Shown here in pieces: positions 45,554 through 54,709 of a DNA stretch of 60,885 nucleotides; within the stretch, counting starts at the first letter, position 1, and every line of letters starts with the position of its first letter. The DNA comes from Bacteroidales bacterium (GTDB lineage: Bacteria > Bacteroidota > Bacteroidia > Bacteroidales > P3). The translations under genes and the position numbers were made by a program. Under the pieces are notes generated by a model. That model did not search any database and was not told the DNA's origin. It saw nothing but the letters and a program-made list of their open reading frames with translations. Location of the stretch: NCBI GenBank assembly GCA_016280915.1, contig JAEEHQ010000015.1, positions 1 to 60,885 of the forward strand, written 5' to 3'.

Positions 45554-48085
45554 ATGAAGAGAACTGTCATACTCATGCTACTGGCTTTTGGTCTCACCAC
45601 CATGGCGCAAAACAATATGGTCAACATCGGTGTCATCCCCACTCCACAACAAGTGGTGATGGGAAATGGCACATATAACCTATCCACGATAAATCCACCC
45701 CGGAATTTCGTGTCTGAGATAGACGGTGCACAAAATCAACGTCAAGCCTACCGTATAGAAATCACTCTGTCGGGAGTAAAAGTGTATGCCACCAGCAATG
45801 AAGGCTGGGACTATGCCATCCGAACTCTCACTCAGTTAAAGAAAATCTATCAAGGACAAGTGCCGTGCATGACCATCACCGACTGGCCTGCTTATGAGTA
45901 TCGCGGATGGTTGGACGATATCAGCCGCGGTCCCATTCCCAACAAGGATTTCCGTCGCCGGACACGCAAGTTCTGTGACCAGTACAAGATGAACTTCGGC
46001 AACTACTACACCGAGCACACCCTCTATAACGAACTATACCCCGACATCTCTGGCAACAGCGGCATCGGTGACTATGAGTATGCCAACGACCCTTATATGA
46101 TGGCCAATCTACAATGTTTTGCTCATTTTGAGAAAACATTACGGATTCCATTCTACCAAGTGCTCATGGACAGTCCTACCAATGTCAACCCCTCAAAAGA
46201 GGAGACCTACGACTTTCTGCGCGACCAAATTGAAAACACCGTTGCTGCTTACCACAGCAGCCATTTCTTCAACATCAACTGCGACGAAACAGAGGGTTTG
46301 GGCAGTGGACGAGCCAGAGAATATGTTAGCGAGCATGGTGCCGACGAAGTATACTGCCAGCATATCAACCGCGTCTACGACATGATTCAGGAAGCCTACG
46401 GCGAGTCTCATGACGGCAAAAAAATGGAAGTACTGATGTGGGGCGACATCGTAGGCAAAAATCCCGAGATGCTCAAGAAACTACCTAAGGACATGCAATA
46501 TATAGTCTGGAGCTATGGCGCCCAAGAGAGCTACGACCATATGATTGCTCCCTTTGCTAAACTGCACAAAGAGCAAGGAACCCAGTTTTGGGTGGCACCC
46601 GGTGTCAGTCACTGGAGCTCAATTCCTCTGGTGCACAACTACATGCAGAACATTGCTTATTTGGCTCGCGACGGCTACAAGGCTGGTGCACGCGGTTTGA
46701 TGAACACCGCTTGGGACGACAGCGGTGAAAGCCTTTTTGGCGACTGCTGGCATGCCATGGCATGGGCCGCCGAAATGGCTTGGCACCCACTGACCAACAG
46801 CGACCCCAAGAAAGCTCAAGAAGAACTAGCTGAAAGAGCTCGTATTTTTAACGAAAACTATGACAGACTGCGCAACATCGACTACAACAGACTCTACAAA
46901 ACTAATGAGAATCAATCCGTCACCAAGATGATTTATGCTGTGGGCGACCTGGCCAACAATCCTTATGTGGGCGACTGGTACAACACCAACGCTCTCATGC
47001 TTCCCCTTACCGATTTCTATCCTGCCATTACCGACTTGAGCGTCCTTACCCGTTGTGACAGCGTGGAAGCCGCAGTCAACCGTGTGCTGAGTATTGTTGA
47101 CAGCAACATGGAACCCCATTTTGCCTACGATTGCCATCGCCTACTCTTGGTGGCTCAAAAAAGCCGTCTGCGAGTGATGATTTACCAGTCACTCTGCAAC
47201 AATGGAGCCAGGAAGATAGAAATACAAAACTACTGCAAGGACTATTTCTACAAACTACACAGCCTCAAACGGGAATACCTACGCCTATGGGATGACGAAT
47301 GCACCGACTATAGTCGCGACACCATCTGCAACCGGTATGACCGATTAGGCCGCGAAATCCACGATTTCCGTCAAAAAGTCTTCATCACCAACAGCTACAA
47401 AGACAAGAAAATGTATGTGGCCTTGCAAACCCTCTTCAACGACCGTCCTATCTACTTTACCGTCGACGGCCGCAAGCCCTCGCAAGGTGCCAACCTCTAC
47501 CGCAGACCTTTCACTATAGGCCGCAGCTGCATCGTCAAAGCTGTCAGCTACAATAAATGGGACGACCCGGTCTATAGCGAACAGTACCTTCTCTTCCATA
47601 AAGCCATTGGCAACCTCAAAAAACTCAACACAAAATACAGCGACTACCGACCAGTTTACAGCGGTGGTGGCGACAATGCCTTGGTAGACGGCATTCTTGG
47701 CAGCGACAACAACTATGCCGATGGTCACTGGCAAGGTTATTGGGGCAAGGATATCGACGTGGAACTTGACTTCAAGTCCATCACCCCAATCAAAACCATC
47801 ACCATGCGTTTCCTACAGAATAGCCTTGAATGGATTTTGGCACCTGAAACCATTGAAATCTACACCTCTACTGACGGCACCAACTGGAAGAAAGAGCAAA
47901 CCGAGCATTATACACCCGTTTTCCGAGAACACGGCAACATTATCCGCACCAATGCCATCCGCGACTTAAAACTCAACACACGTTACCTACGCATCGTAGT
48001 CAAAAATCCCGGTGGTCTGCCATCGTGGCATCCTGCCCCCGGTGCCGACAGCTACCTGTTTTGCGATGAGATTGTGGTTGAATGA
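45554..48085 (+). CDS. Secreted family GH20 beta-N-acetylhexosaminidase with C-terminal F5/8-type domain
   Basis: 843 residues. Signal peptide MKRTVILMLLAFGLTTMAQ. Residues about 30-110 are the GH20 helper domain (GWDYAIRTLTQLKK). The barrel carries the catalytic pair Asp244-Glu245 in NINCDETEGLGSGR. WGDIVGKNPE and NTAWDDSGES continue the active site. A chitobiase-like segment (YFTVDGRKPS) lies at about 635-690 and a discoidin/F5/8 carbohydrate-binding domain at about 700-843. It should remove terminal GlcNAc or GalNAc from host glycans or chitin fragments. No T9SS sorting domain is present, so it is periplasmic or released. With the sialidase-like gene at 15318, it fits mucin use. Confidence 0.88.
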   Translation: MKRTVILMLLAFGLTTMAQNNMVNIGVIPTPQQVVMGNGTYNLSTINPPRNFVSEIDGAQNQRQAYRIEITLSGVKVYATSNEGWDYAIRTLTQLKKIYQGQVPCMTITDWPAYEYRGWLDDISRGPIPNKDFRRRTRKFCDQYKMNFGNYYTEHTLYNELYPDISGNSGIGDYEYANDPYMMANLQCFAHFEKTLRIPFYQVLMDSPTNVNPSKEETYDFLRDQIENTVAAYHSSHFFNINCDETEGLGSGRAREYVSEHGADEVYCQHINRVYDMIQEAYGESHDGKKMEVLMWGDIVGKNPEMLKKLPKDMQYIVWSYGAQESYDHMIAPFAKLHKEQGTQFWVAPGVSHWSSIPLVHNYMQNIAYLARDGYKAGARGLMNTAWDDSGESLFGDCWHAMAWAAEMAWHPLTNSDPKKAQEELAERARIFNENYDRLRNIDYNRLYKTNENQSVTKMIYAVGDLANNPYVGDWYNTNALMLPLTDFYPAITDLSVLTRCDSVEAAVNRVLSIVDSNMEPHFAYDCHRLLLVAQKSRLRVMIYQSLCNNGARKIEIQNYCKDYFYKLHSLKREYLRLWDDECTDYSRDTICNRYDRLGREIHDFRQKVFITNSYKDKKMYVALQTLFNDRPIYFTVDGRKPSQGANLYRRPFTIGRSCIVKAVSYNKWDDPVYSEQYLLFHKAIGNLKKLNTKYSDYRPVYSGGGDNALVDGILGSDNNYADGHWQGYWGKDIDVELDFKSITPIKTITMRFLQNSLEWILAPETIEIYTSTDGTNWKKEQTEHYTPVFREHGNIIRTNAIRDLKLNTRYLRIVVKNPGGLPSWHPAPGADSYLFCDEIVVE

Positions 48086-48088
48086 ACC

Positions 48089-49771
48089 TTAGTAACTAAA
48101 ACTACTACCTCCCAAGAATTCCCTCATGATGCTGGTTGGGGGAATATATTTGGGGTCGATGGGGTCGAAGAAATTAAGGAACTTGAGGAGGTGCGTAGCC
48201 TCGGCAAATTCCTCACAATTCTCAGGCACATGTTTGAGCTGAGGTTCGGCATAAATTTTCAGTACGCCAATCTCATACAATAGTGCCGAGTTGAACATCA
48301 CATCGGCATTCTCTTGGAAAGGAAAGATATTGATGGTTTCGCCCCTACGAACCTCCGACCACCGGTGGAGAGTGTTGTAGGCATCCCAACCTCTGAAGTT
48401 ATTATCCCTAACGATACGGCGTAGCATGCGGTTCTCATTCGTATGTATGATGTTAACGTTGTCGATAGCAATCTGCGTAAGAGCTGAGACATAGACGCGG
48501 AATTTCAGGGCATCGTCAATCTGGGCTGTAAGCTTGGGATTGAGGGCATGAATACCCTCCACCAAGAGGATGCTGTTGGAATTCAACTGCAGAGATTTGC
48601 CTTCAAAGTAGGGATTGCCCTTAATAAAGTCGAATGTAGGAATCTCCACCCTCTCTCCGTTGAAGAGACGCTGAAGGTGTTCATTGAGTAAGGGAATATC
48701 CAGAGCGTCCACTGATTCGAAGTCAAACTCGCCATTGGGCAGTTTGGGAGTTCTGTCGCGGCTAACAAAATAGTCATCCAACGAGAGTTGCTTTACATCA
48801 AAACCCAGCACACTCAACTGAACACTCAAACGCCGACAAGAGGTAGTCTTACCCGATGAGGAAGGTCCTGCCAACAAAACCATGCGAACATGATCACGCC
48901 TTTGAAAAATCATATCGGCTATCTCGGCATATTTCTTCTCGTGCAATGCTTCGGCCACGTGGATCAAGTGGTTCTCACCTTTGTCGCGGACTATGCGGTT
49001 GAGGTCAGTAATGGTGGGAACATGCAACAAGTCTACCCAATGATGATGCTCCCTGAAGATACTAAAAAGCTTAGGTGTATCAGGCAACAAGGGCATTTTC
49101 TCAAAATGCTTGGTGTCGGGCATCTGAAGCAAATAGCCTGAATCGGCATAGGTACGGAAATCCCATGAACGCAAGGAACCCGTGCTGGGAACCAACTTGG
49201 TATGAAACTTATGGACTGTGCCATCCAAATAGTTCATGGTGATGTATAGTTGGCCCATCGATTCCATAAGCTTCTGGGTTTCTGGGATATTGGCCTTCTT
49301 CACAACCTCAATGGCATCGGTGAGCAACATCACCTTCGATTCAAAAGGAAGATTTTTCCCTTGAAGCTCTATCATGTAGTCTCTGACGGTGGAAGCAATC
49401 ACGAAACGGTCCTCCTCGCCTGCCTCCTCAATCGTACAATAGAAACCACCTTGCATAGAGTGTTTTACTGACAGGGTTGCCTGAGGATAACAATCGCGCA
49501 CAGCCTTATAAAGCATAAAGATGAGCGACGACTGATACATCCTCCATCCCTGCGGGTCGCGGATGTCAAAAAAGCGGATTGTCTTTGGATTATAGATACG
49601 ATAGTTCATATCCTCAACGACATTGTTGACCAATGCGCCAAGGACATGATACTCCAAGGGCCATTGTCCCAAATTGGTATAATATTCTTGAGCGAGTGCG
49701 GAAAGTGTGGTACCAGGTGATATGGTTTTGCGTATGTGGGTGTTTTCAATTACTACTTCTAATGTCTCCAT
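48089..49771 (-). CDS. TGS-domain uridine kinase-like nucleoside kinase
   Basis: 560 residues. The N-terminal 65 residues resemble the TGS/ubiquitin-like domain of threonyl-tRNA synthetase, and the next part (to about 215) the ThrRS second domain. The kinase domain has Walker A GPSSSGKTTS (about 273-282), LSLDDYF and a later LVEGIHALNP motif, as in uridine kinase/phosphoribulokinase. This three-part architecture is common in Bacteroidota and Firmicutes, usually annotated uridine kinase or nucleoside kinase, but its true substrate is poorly established. It converges on the GH20 gene with a 3-nt gap. Confidence 0.88.
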   Translation of the reverse strand: METLEVVIENTHIRKTISPGTTLSALAQEYYTNLGQWPLEYHVLGALVNNVVEDMNYRIYNPKTIRFFDIRDPQGWRMYQSSLIFMLYKAVRDCYPQATLSVKHSMQGGFYCTIEEAGEEDRFVIASTVRDYMIELQGKNLPFESKVMLLTDAIEVVKKANIPETQKLMESMGQLYITMNYLDGTVHKFHTKLVPSTGSLRSWDFRTYADSGYLLQMPDTKHFEKMPLLPDTPKLFSIFREHHHWVDLLHVPTITDLNRIVRDKGENHLIHVAEALHEKKYAEIADMIFQRRDHVRMVLLAGPSSSGKTTSCRRLSVQLSVLGFDVKQLSLDDYFVSRDRTPKLPNGEFDFESVDALDIPLLNEHLQRLFNGERVEIPTFDFIKGNPYFEGKSLQLNSNSILLVEGIHALNPKLTAQIDDALKFRVYVSALTQIAIDNVNIIHTNENRMLRRIVRDNNFRGWDAYNTLHRWSEVRRGETINIFPFQENADVMFNSALLYEIGVLKIYAEPQLKHVPENCEEFAEATHLLKFLNFFDPIDPKYIPPTSIMREFLGGSSFSY

Positions 49772-49824
49772 ACTTTTTTTCTGATAAATAATGAATATTA
49801 ATAACGTGAACGGATTTTTTTTAG

Positions 49825-49832
49825 TATCTTTG
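49825..49832 (+). promoter_or_regulatory. -7 element (TATCTTTG) for the Sel1-repeat protein
   Basis: An exact -7 element 30 nt before the ATG at 49862, in the divergent space upstream of the TGS-kinase gene. A clear -33 TTTG is not visible. Confidence 0.6.
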
Positions 49833-49861
49833 CACCGCGAAAATATAGAACTTTTTATACT

Positions 49862-52800
49862 ATGAAGAAAACCTTATTCTCATTCTTATTACTGGCTTTA
49901 CTGCCTGTGTTCACCTTTGCTCAGGCAGACCAGAAACTGATAAACAAGGCCCAGCAGGGCGACACCAAAGCAATGGTGCTTTTGGGCGAATGCTATGAGG
50001 ACGGTGCTGGTGTCGATATCGACTCCACCTTGGCGCTCAAATGGTTCCAACGTGCTGCCGAACAGGGCGACGATGAAGGTCAGCTACGTATTTCCAAATA
50101 CTACATCCTGAGTTCGCTCATGCCCAGAGATACCGCCCGATTCTTTTCTATCCGCAAAGAATTGGCAGAGAAAGGGTTGCCCAACGGGCTTTCCGCTTTA
50201 GGATCCTGCTACGAATATGGCTATGGTGTGCCCGCAGATTCAGCCAAAGCCCTCGATCTATACCAGCAAGCTGTTAAAGCGGGTTCTGCTTGGGGCTACA
50301 GCAGAATGGCTTATTGTTATGCCAATGGCGAATTCGGCCTCCCCATTGATCAAAAGAAAGCAATCAGCTATTGGGAGAAAGCTTACAAATTGGGCTCCCA
50401 CGATGCTGCTGGAGAACTTGCTTATTACTACTTCAGCCATTCCGACTACAAGAAAGCCTGGAAATGGGTCAACGAAGGTACCAAATGGAGCGATGCCAAC
50501 GCCATCACCACAGGGGCCATCATGCTCTTGAACGGTGCTGGCATAGAAACAAATGAGGCCAAAGCCCAACAAACCTTAAGCAACCTGATAGCAAAACACC
50601 ATAACTTAGGATTCACCCAGTCAATGGCCGGTATCAGCTATATGTACCCCGACAGTGCCGCATTGCGTGACAGTGCCAAAGCCATGCGCATTTGGGAAGA
50701 AGGCACTCACTTTAACTCCGAAGATAACGCCCCCTGCCTCATGGCCCTCGGACGTTTCTATTACGAGAACGGAACATACGACAAAGCCCTTAACTACTTT
50801 AAAACCGTTGCAGAAAAAGCCCCCAACAGAGGCGGCAGAGGTGAAGCTTGTCAGAATCTGGGCATAATGTACTATAATGGCATAGGCTGCGAAGTGGATC
50901 ACCCCACCGCCATATCTTGGTTCAAACGCGGAGCCGAGATAATGCACCATGCTCAATGTGCCATGGCTTTGGGAGCCATCTACGAAGAAATGCCCAATAA
51001 AGACCTTCCTACAGCCGTCAAATACTACCGTCTGGCCGACCACTATGGCGAACATTCAGCTTTGGAATATCTCGGCAAACTATATGCCACCAGTGGCAAC
51101 CGCGACATGGCTGTAGAGTGCTACGACAAAATGATTGAGAACGGTCTTGCCGATGGTTACTACCACAAGGCAATGATTTATGAGGACATGGGTGACCACA
51201 AAACCTGCAACAGCATTCTCAACACTGGTTACAAAAAAGGCAGTCCTCTCTGCGCCACCTCTTTGGGCGCCATCTATGAGAATGGCCTCGACGGCTATAA
51301 AGTCAACTACAAAAAAGCTGCTCAGTATTACACCAAAGCCAATACCGCCAACGCCCAATACCGCTTAGCCAACCTCTACTTGAATGGTCTGATTGGCAAG
51401 CAAACGGAAAAGGACATCGCCACTGGTATGGATTATCTCAACCAGTCAGCTTCTGCCGGCAACATTGATGCCATCTACGACCTCGGTCATTGCTATGCTT
51501 ATGGTATCTATGTTGATACAATTGACCAAGACAAAGCCGTTGAGTGCTTCCGCACCTTGGCTGAAAGTGAAGTGCCTGCCGGTATTTTCATGATGGGTCT
51601 CTATTATGAAGGCGCAGAACTCTCTGCTCCAAGCGTTCCTGCCGACTCTGTCAAGGCAATCCAATGCATGCAGAAAGCTTCTGAACTCGACTATAATGAA
51701 GCCAAGTGCTACTTGGCTGACTACTACCGTGTCGGCCAATTTGTTCCCCAAGACAAAGCCAAAGCCTTTAATCTTTATGAGAATGCTTACGAATCTGGTT
51801 CAGCCAATGGCGCCTACTACGTGGGACGCTCCTACTTGGAGGGCTGCGGAGTGGAAATAGACTCCTCCCGTGCCATACCTTACCTTAAAGAAGCTTCTGC
51901 CAAAGGCATTCACAATGCTGCCTATCGCATAGCTGAATTCTACAACTATGGACTTGGAGGCCTACCTGCCAATGGCGACTCGGCCTTAGCCTATTACCTC
52001 ACAGCCCATCAGAATGGCAATGGTGCCGCCAGCTTTGTTATCGGACAGGCTCTCATCAACGAGGGGTCATACACCGACGCATTTGAATTCTTTCACACAG
52101 GTGCCCAGCGAGGCGATGTCAATGCAGGCATAGCACTTGCCGCTTGCTTGCAAAACGGCATCGGTATCGAGGAAGCTGATCCCAAGGCTGCCTATAAACT
52201 ATATGAGAATATTGCCAACACATCCCATGACGCACGTGCCTACGGGGCGCTCGGACTTGCATGCCTGCAGGGCAACGGATGCCCAGAAGATGATAACCTC
52301 GGCAAAGCCTACCTCGACACCGCCGTGAGTCTGGGACACGAAGCCAGCCTGTTTTATTTGGGTGCCTGCTATCTGAGTGGGCTGGGTTGTCGTGCCGACA
52401 CCGCCACTGCCATTAGCTGGCTGGAGAAAGCTGCCGACAACGAAAACATCCGTGCCATCAACACCCTCGGTGACATCTACCGTCAACAGGGCGAGCTCAA
52501 AAATGCTGTCCTTTACTACGAGAAGGCCGTCACCCTGGGCAGTTTGGAGGGCTATTGCAATCTGGGCTACTGCTACCAAGAAGGCTTGGGCGTAGTGCTC
52601 AACTCGCAGAAAGCATACGAGCTCTATAAGTTCGCTGCCGACCATGAGTACAACCGCGCCTACCGTATGCTGGCCAGTTGCTACACCAACGGCATCTATG
52701 TCGAACCCAGCATGGCCGAGGCCCTCAACTGGCTCACAAAGGCTGCCGACAATGGCGATGTGATTGCCATGTACTACTGTGGTTCCATCCTTGAAGAGGG

Positions 52801-52906
52801 CGATGAAGGAGTTCCGGCCGATAAAAAGAAAGCTCGCGAATGGTACAAAAAAGCTGCCACCGCCGGCTACGAACCTGCCCAAGTGGCACTCTCACGAATG
52901 AAATAA
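49862..52906 (+). CDS. Secreted Sel1-like repeat protein (1014 aa)
   Basis: Signal peptide MKKTLFSFLLLALLPVFTFAQA. The rest is an almost unbroken array of about 25 Sel1-like TPR units of 36-40 residues, each with A-x-x-x-L-G-x-x-Y-x-x-G-x-G and A-x-x-W/Y-Y-x-K-A-A (for example MVLLGECYEDGAGVDIDS, ALKWFQRAAEQG, the last ARWYKKAATAG-like). Such solenoids bind partner proteins or peptidoglycan-processing enzymes. This one is longer than most and, with a signal peptide, acts in the periplasm or outside. No enzymatic domain or sorting domain is seen. It is transcribed alone and followed by a strong terminator. Confidence 0.9.
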   Translation: MKKTLFSFLLLALLPVFTFAQADQKLINKAQQGDTKAMVLLGECYEDGAGVDIDSTLALKWFQRAAEQGDDEGQLRISKYYILSSLMPRDTARFFSIRKELAEKGLPNGLSALGSCYEYGYGVPADSAKALDLYQQAVKAGSAWGYSRMAYCYANGEFGLPIDQKKAISYWEKAYKLGSHDAAGELAYYYFSHSDYKKAWKWVNEGTKWSDANAITTGAIMLLNGAGIETNEAKAQQTLSNLIAKHHNLGFTQSMAGISYMYPDSAALRDSAKAMRIWEEGTHFNSEDNAPCLMALGRFYYENGTYDKALNYFKTVAEKAPNRGGRGEACQNLGIMYYNGIGCEVDHPTAISWFKRGAEIMHHAQCAMALGAIYEEMPNKDLPTAVKYYRLADHYGEHSALEYLGKLYATSGNRDMAVECYDKMIENGLADGYYHKAMIYEDMGDHKTCNSILNTGYKKGSPLCATSLGAIYENGLDGYKVNYKKAAQYYTKANTANAQYRLANLYLNGLIGKQTEKDIATGMDYLNQSASAGNIDAIYDLGHCYAYGIYVDTIDQDKAVECFRTLAESEVPAGIFMMGLYYEGAELSAPSVPADSVKAIQCMQKASELDYNEAKCYLADYYRVGQFVPQDKAKAFNLYENAYESGSANGAYYVGRSYLEGCGVEIDSSRAIPYLKEASAKGIHNAAYRIAEFYNYGLGGLPANGDSALAYYLTAHQNGNGAASFVIGQALINEGSYTDAFEFFHTGAQRGDVNAGIALAACLQNGIGIEEADPKAAYKLYENIANTSHDARAYGALGLACLQGNGCPEDDNLGKAYLDTAVSLGHEASLFYLGACYLSGLGCRADTATAISWLEKAADNENIRAINTLGDIYRQQGELKNAVLYYEKAVTLGSLEGYCNLGYCYQEGLGVVLNSQKAYELYKFAADHEYNRAYRMLASCYTNGIYVEPSMAEALNWLTKAADNGDVIAMYYCGSILEEGDEGVPADKKKAREWYKKAATAGYEPAQVALSRMK

Positions 52907-52924
52907 TCAAAAACAAGTATTATA

Positions 52925-52958
52925 AAAGGCAGGCATCCATCGGTGCCTGCCTTTTTTT
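52925..52958 (+). terminator. Rho-independent terminator after the Sel1-repeat gene
   Basis: AAAGGCAGGCA and TGCCTGCCTTT form an 11-bp stem with a short loop, followed by a T-run. 18 nt after the stop. Confidence 0.9.
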
Positions 52959-52995
52959 ACTCTAATAATCCTTTGTTTCGGTAGAGCGTTCTCAC

Positions 52996-53201
52996 TTAAG
53001 GTGGGTTCTATAAATTGCTTTCAATCGATTTTGTTCTTATTTCGAGCAGATTTCCGTGCGGAAGGAGGGAGCTAATGCGGTGCATTGTAACCGACTGACA
53101 ATCGGAAAGATGCCGAAATAAGGGCAAAAGCGCTGAAAAATTTAAGTACACTCATATTTATTATTGTTTTTTAAATGTGGAATTTATAGAACCCACCTTA
53201 A
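52996..53201. mobile_element. 206-bp MITE-like element with perfect 21-bp terminal inverted repeats, copy 1
   Basis: The first 21 nt (52996-53016) and last 21 nt (53181-53201) are exact reverse complements. TTAA is at both outer ends and, being palindromic, may be either repeat or target duplication. Inside are further inverted words (CTTATTTCG/CGAAATAAG, TTCCG/CGGAA, CCGA/TCGG). There is no ORF, so it is non-autonomous. It sits in the convergent gap between the Sel1-repeat gene and the aminopeptidase gene. A second copy starts at 60745, differing by one indel over the 141 nt visible. Confidence 0.85.
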
Positions 53202-53213
53202 CCCTGAGTCAGC

Positions 53214-54602
53214 TTAGCTGGCCATGGTCTCTTCAATTTCTTTAACTGTCTTGGGAATAGGCTTACCGAGCACCCTGCAACCGTCCTCGGTGATGAGCAC
53301 GTCATCTTCAATACGAATGCCACCAAAGTCTTTCCATTTCTCCAACTCGTCGAAATTAACAAAGTCTTTATTGGTGCCTTCGGCGTGCCATTTGTCTATA
53401 AGGGCGGGAATAAAGTAACAGCCCGGCTCGTCAGTGACCACAAAGCCCGTCTGCAATTTACGGCCGCAGCGTAGGCTGGCCAAACCAAACTGATTGCTGG
53501 GTCGGGTCTCGTCATCATAACCCACATAAATCTGTCCATAGTTCTCCATGTCGTGCACATCCAAACCCATCATGTGACCGAGACCATGAGGCATCAGCAA
53601 GCTGTGAGCACCATTGGCCACAATGTCATCCACATTACCCTTCAAGATTCCAAGATCCTTATAACCTTGTGCCAGCACTTTGCTGATAGCGGTGTGGACC
53701 TCCTTGTAGGTGATACCCGGACGAGAAAGCTTCAAACACTCCATCTGAGCAGCCAAAACAATCTCATAAATAGTGCGCTGGCGGTCGTTGAACTTGCCAC
53801 CAACAGGCACCGAACGGGTGATGTCAGAACAATAGTTCATCGCTGTCTCGCAGCCAGCGTCCATCACCAGCATACGTCCCACCTCCAATTTGTTGTTGTG
53901 ACCATGCAGGTGCAGCGTTTCACCGTGCACCGTCATGATGATGGGAAAACTCACAGGACCATTACCCTTCCAAGCTTCACCCTCCATGATGCCTGCCAAC
54001 TCATATTCATAACGTCCAGGCATAGCCATCTTCATAGCGCAGGTATGCATATTGTAAGCGGTGGCGATAGCTTTCTCTATTTCGGCAATCTCCTCGTCGC
54101 TCTTGATACTGCGTTGCTTGATGCAGGCCATCACCAGTTCCATGCTGGCATAGCGGGTAACCGCGTCAAACTTAATACCAAGCAGTTGACTCATCTGGCG
54201 GGTGTTATCTGCACGGTAGGGGGGCAGATAATGTATCTTGCGGGCCTCGCCGATGGTCTTGGTGCAAAGGGTCTGCAGGGCGCAGAGGTCGCCACTGTTA
54301 GCCACACCCACACTGGCAGCAAGCTCTTTTACACTGGGCAGCGGGCCACTCCAAATAACATCATCTATATCATAGTCGTTGGCGAACACATAGTCTTTGC
54401 CGCTTTCACAATCAAGCACACCCACCAGGTCTTCACGCTGAAGGCCGAAAAAATATAGAAAGGTACTATCCTGACGGAACCAATAAGTGTTGTCAGGGTA
54501 GTTGCATGGAGCTTCGTGGTTGCCTTGAATGATGATGAGTCCGTGGCCTACGTCCTTGCGCAGTTGCTCACGTCTTGCAATATAAGTCTCTTTACTGAAC
54601 AT
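53214..54602 (-). CDS. pepP: Xaa-Pro aminopeptidase (aminopeptidase P, M24B)
   Basis: 462 residues. The N-terminal aminopeptidase P domain (to about 170; NTYWFRQDSTFLYFFGL) is followed by the pita-bread metalloprotease. Five metal ligands are seen in order: Asp in VMDAGCE, Asp in NYCSDITR, His in MPHGLGHMMGLDVHD, Glu in TDEPGCYF and Glu in GIRIEDDV. It removes N-terminal residues before proline, normally in the cytoplasm; there is no signal peptide. It has its own promoter and its stop lies 12 nt from the MITE end. Confidence 0.94.
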   Translation of the reverse strand: MFSKETYIARREQLRKDVGHGLIIIQGNHEAPCNYPDNTYWFRQDSTFLYFFGLQREDLVGVLDCESGKDYVFANDYDIDDVIWSGPLPSVKELAASVGVANSGDLCALQTLCTKTIGEARKIHYLPPYRADNTRQMSQLLGIKFDAVTRYASMELVMACIKQRSIKSDEEIAEIEKAIATAYNMHTCAMKMAMPGRYEYELAGIMEGEAWKGNGPVSFPIIMTVHGETLHLHGHNNKLEVGRMLVMDAGCETAMNYCSDITRSVPVGGKFNDRQRTIYEIVLAAQMECLKLSRPGITYKEVHTAISKVLAQGYKDLGILKGNVDDIVANGAHSLLMPHGLGHMMGLDVHDMENYGQIYVGYDDETRPSNQFGLASLRCGRKLQTGFVVTDEPGCYFIPALIDKWHAEGTNKDFVNFDELEKWKDFGGIRIEDDVLITEDGCRVLGKPIPKTVKEIEETMAS

Positions 54603-54631
54603 AGCTTTTTTTATTTTTAATTTTGAGTTTG

Positions 54632-54680
54632 CAAAGATACAAAAAAAAATGTATTAGTTACAAAAATATTCGTATCTTTG
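54632..54680. promoter_or_regulatory. Divergent promoters of pepP and glnA
   Basis: Minus strand: TATCTTTG at 54632-54639 with TTTG at 54661-54664 (21-nt spacer) for pepP. Plus strand: TATCTTTG at 54673-54680 for glnA, 30 nt before its ATG. The two promoters overlap, so glnA and pepP expression may be mutually exclusive. Confidence 0.7.
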
Positions 54681-54709
54681 CAGCCCAATTTTAAAATAGC
54701 ACCATCAAT

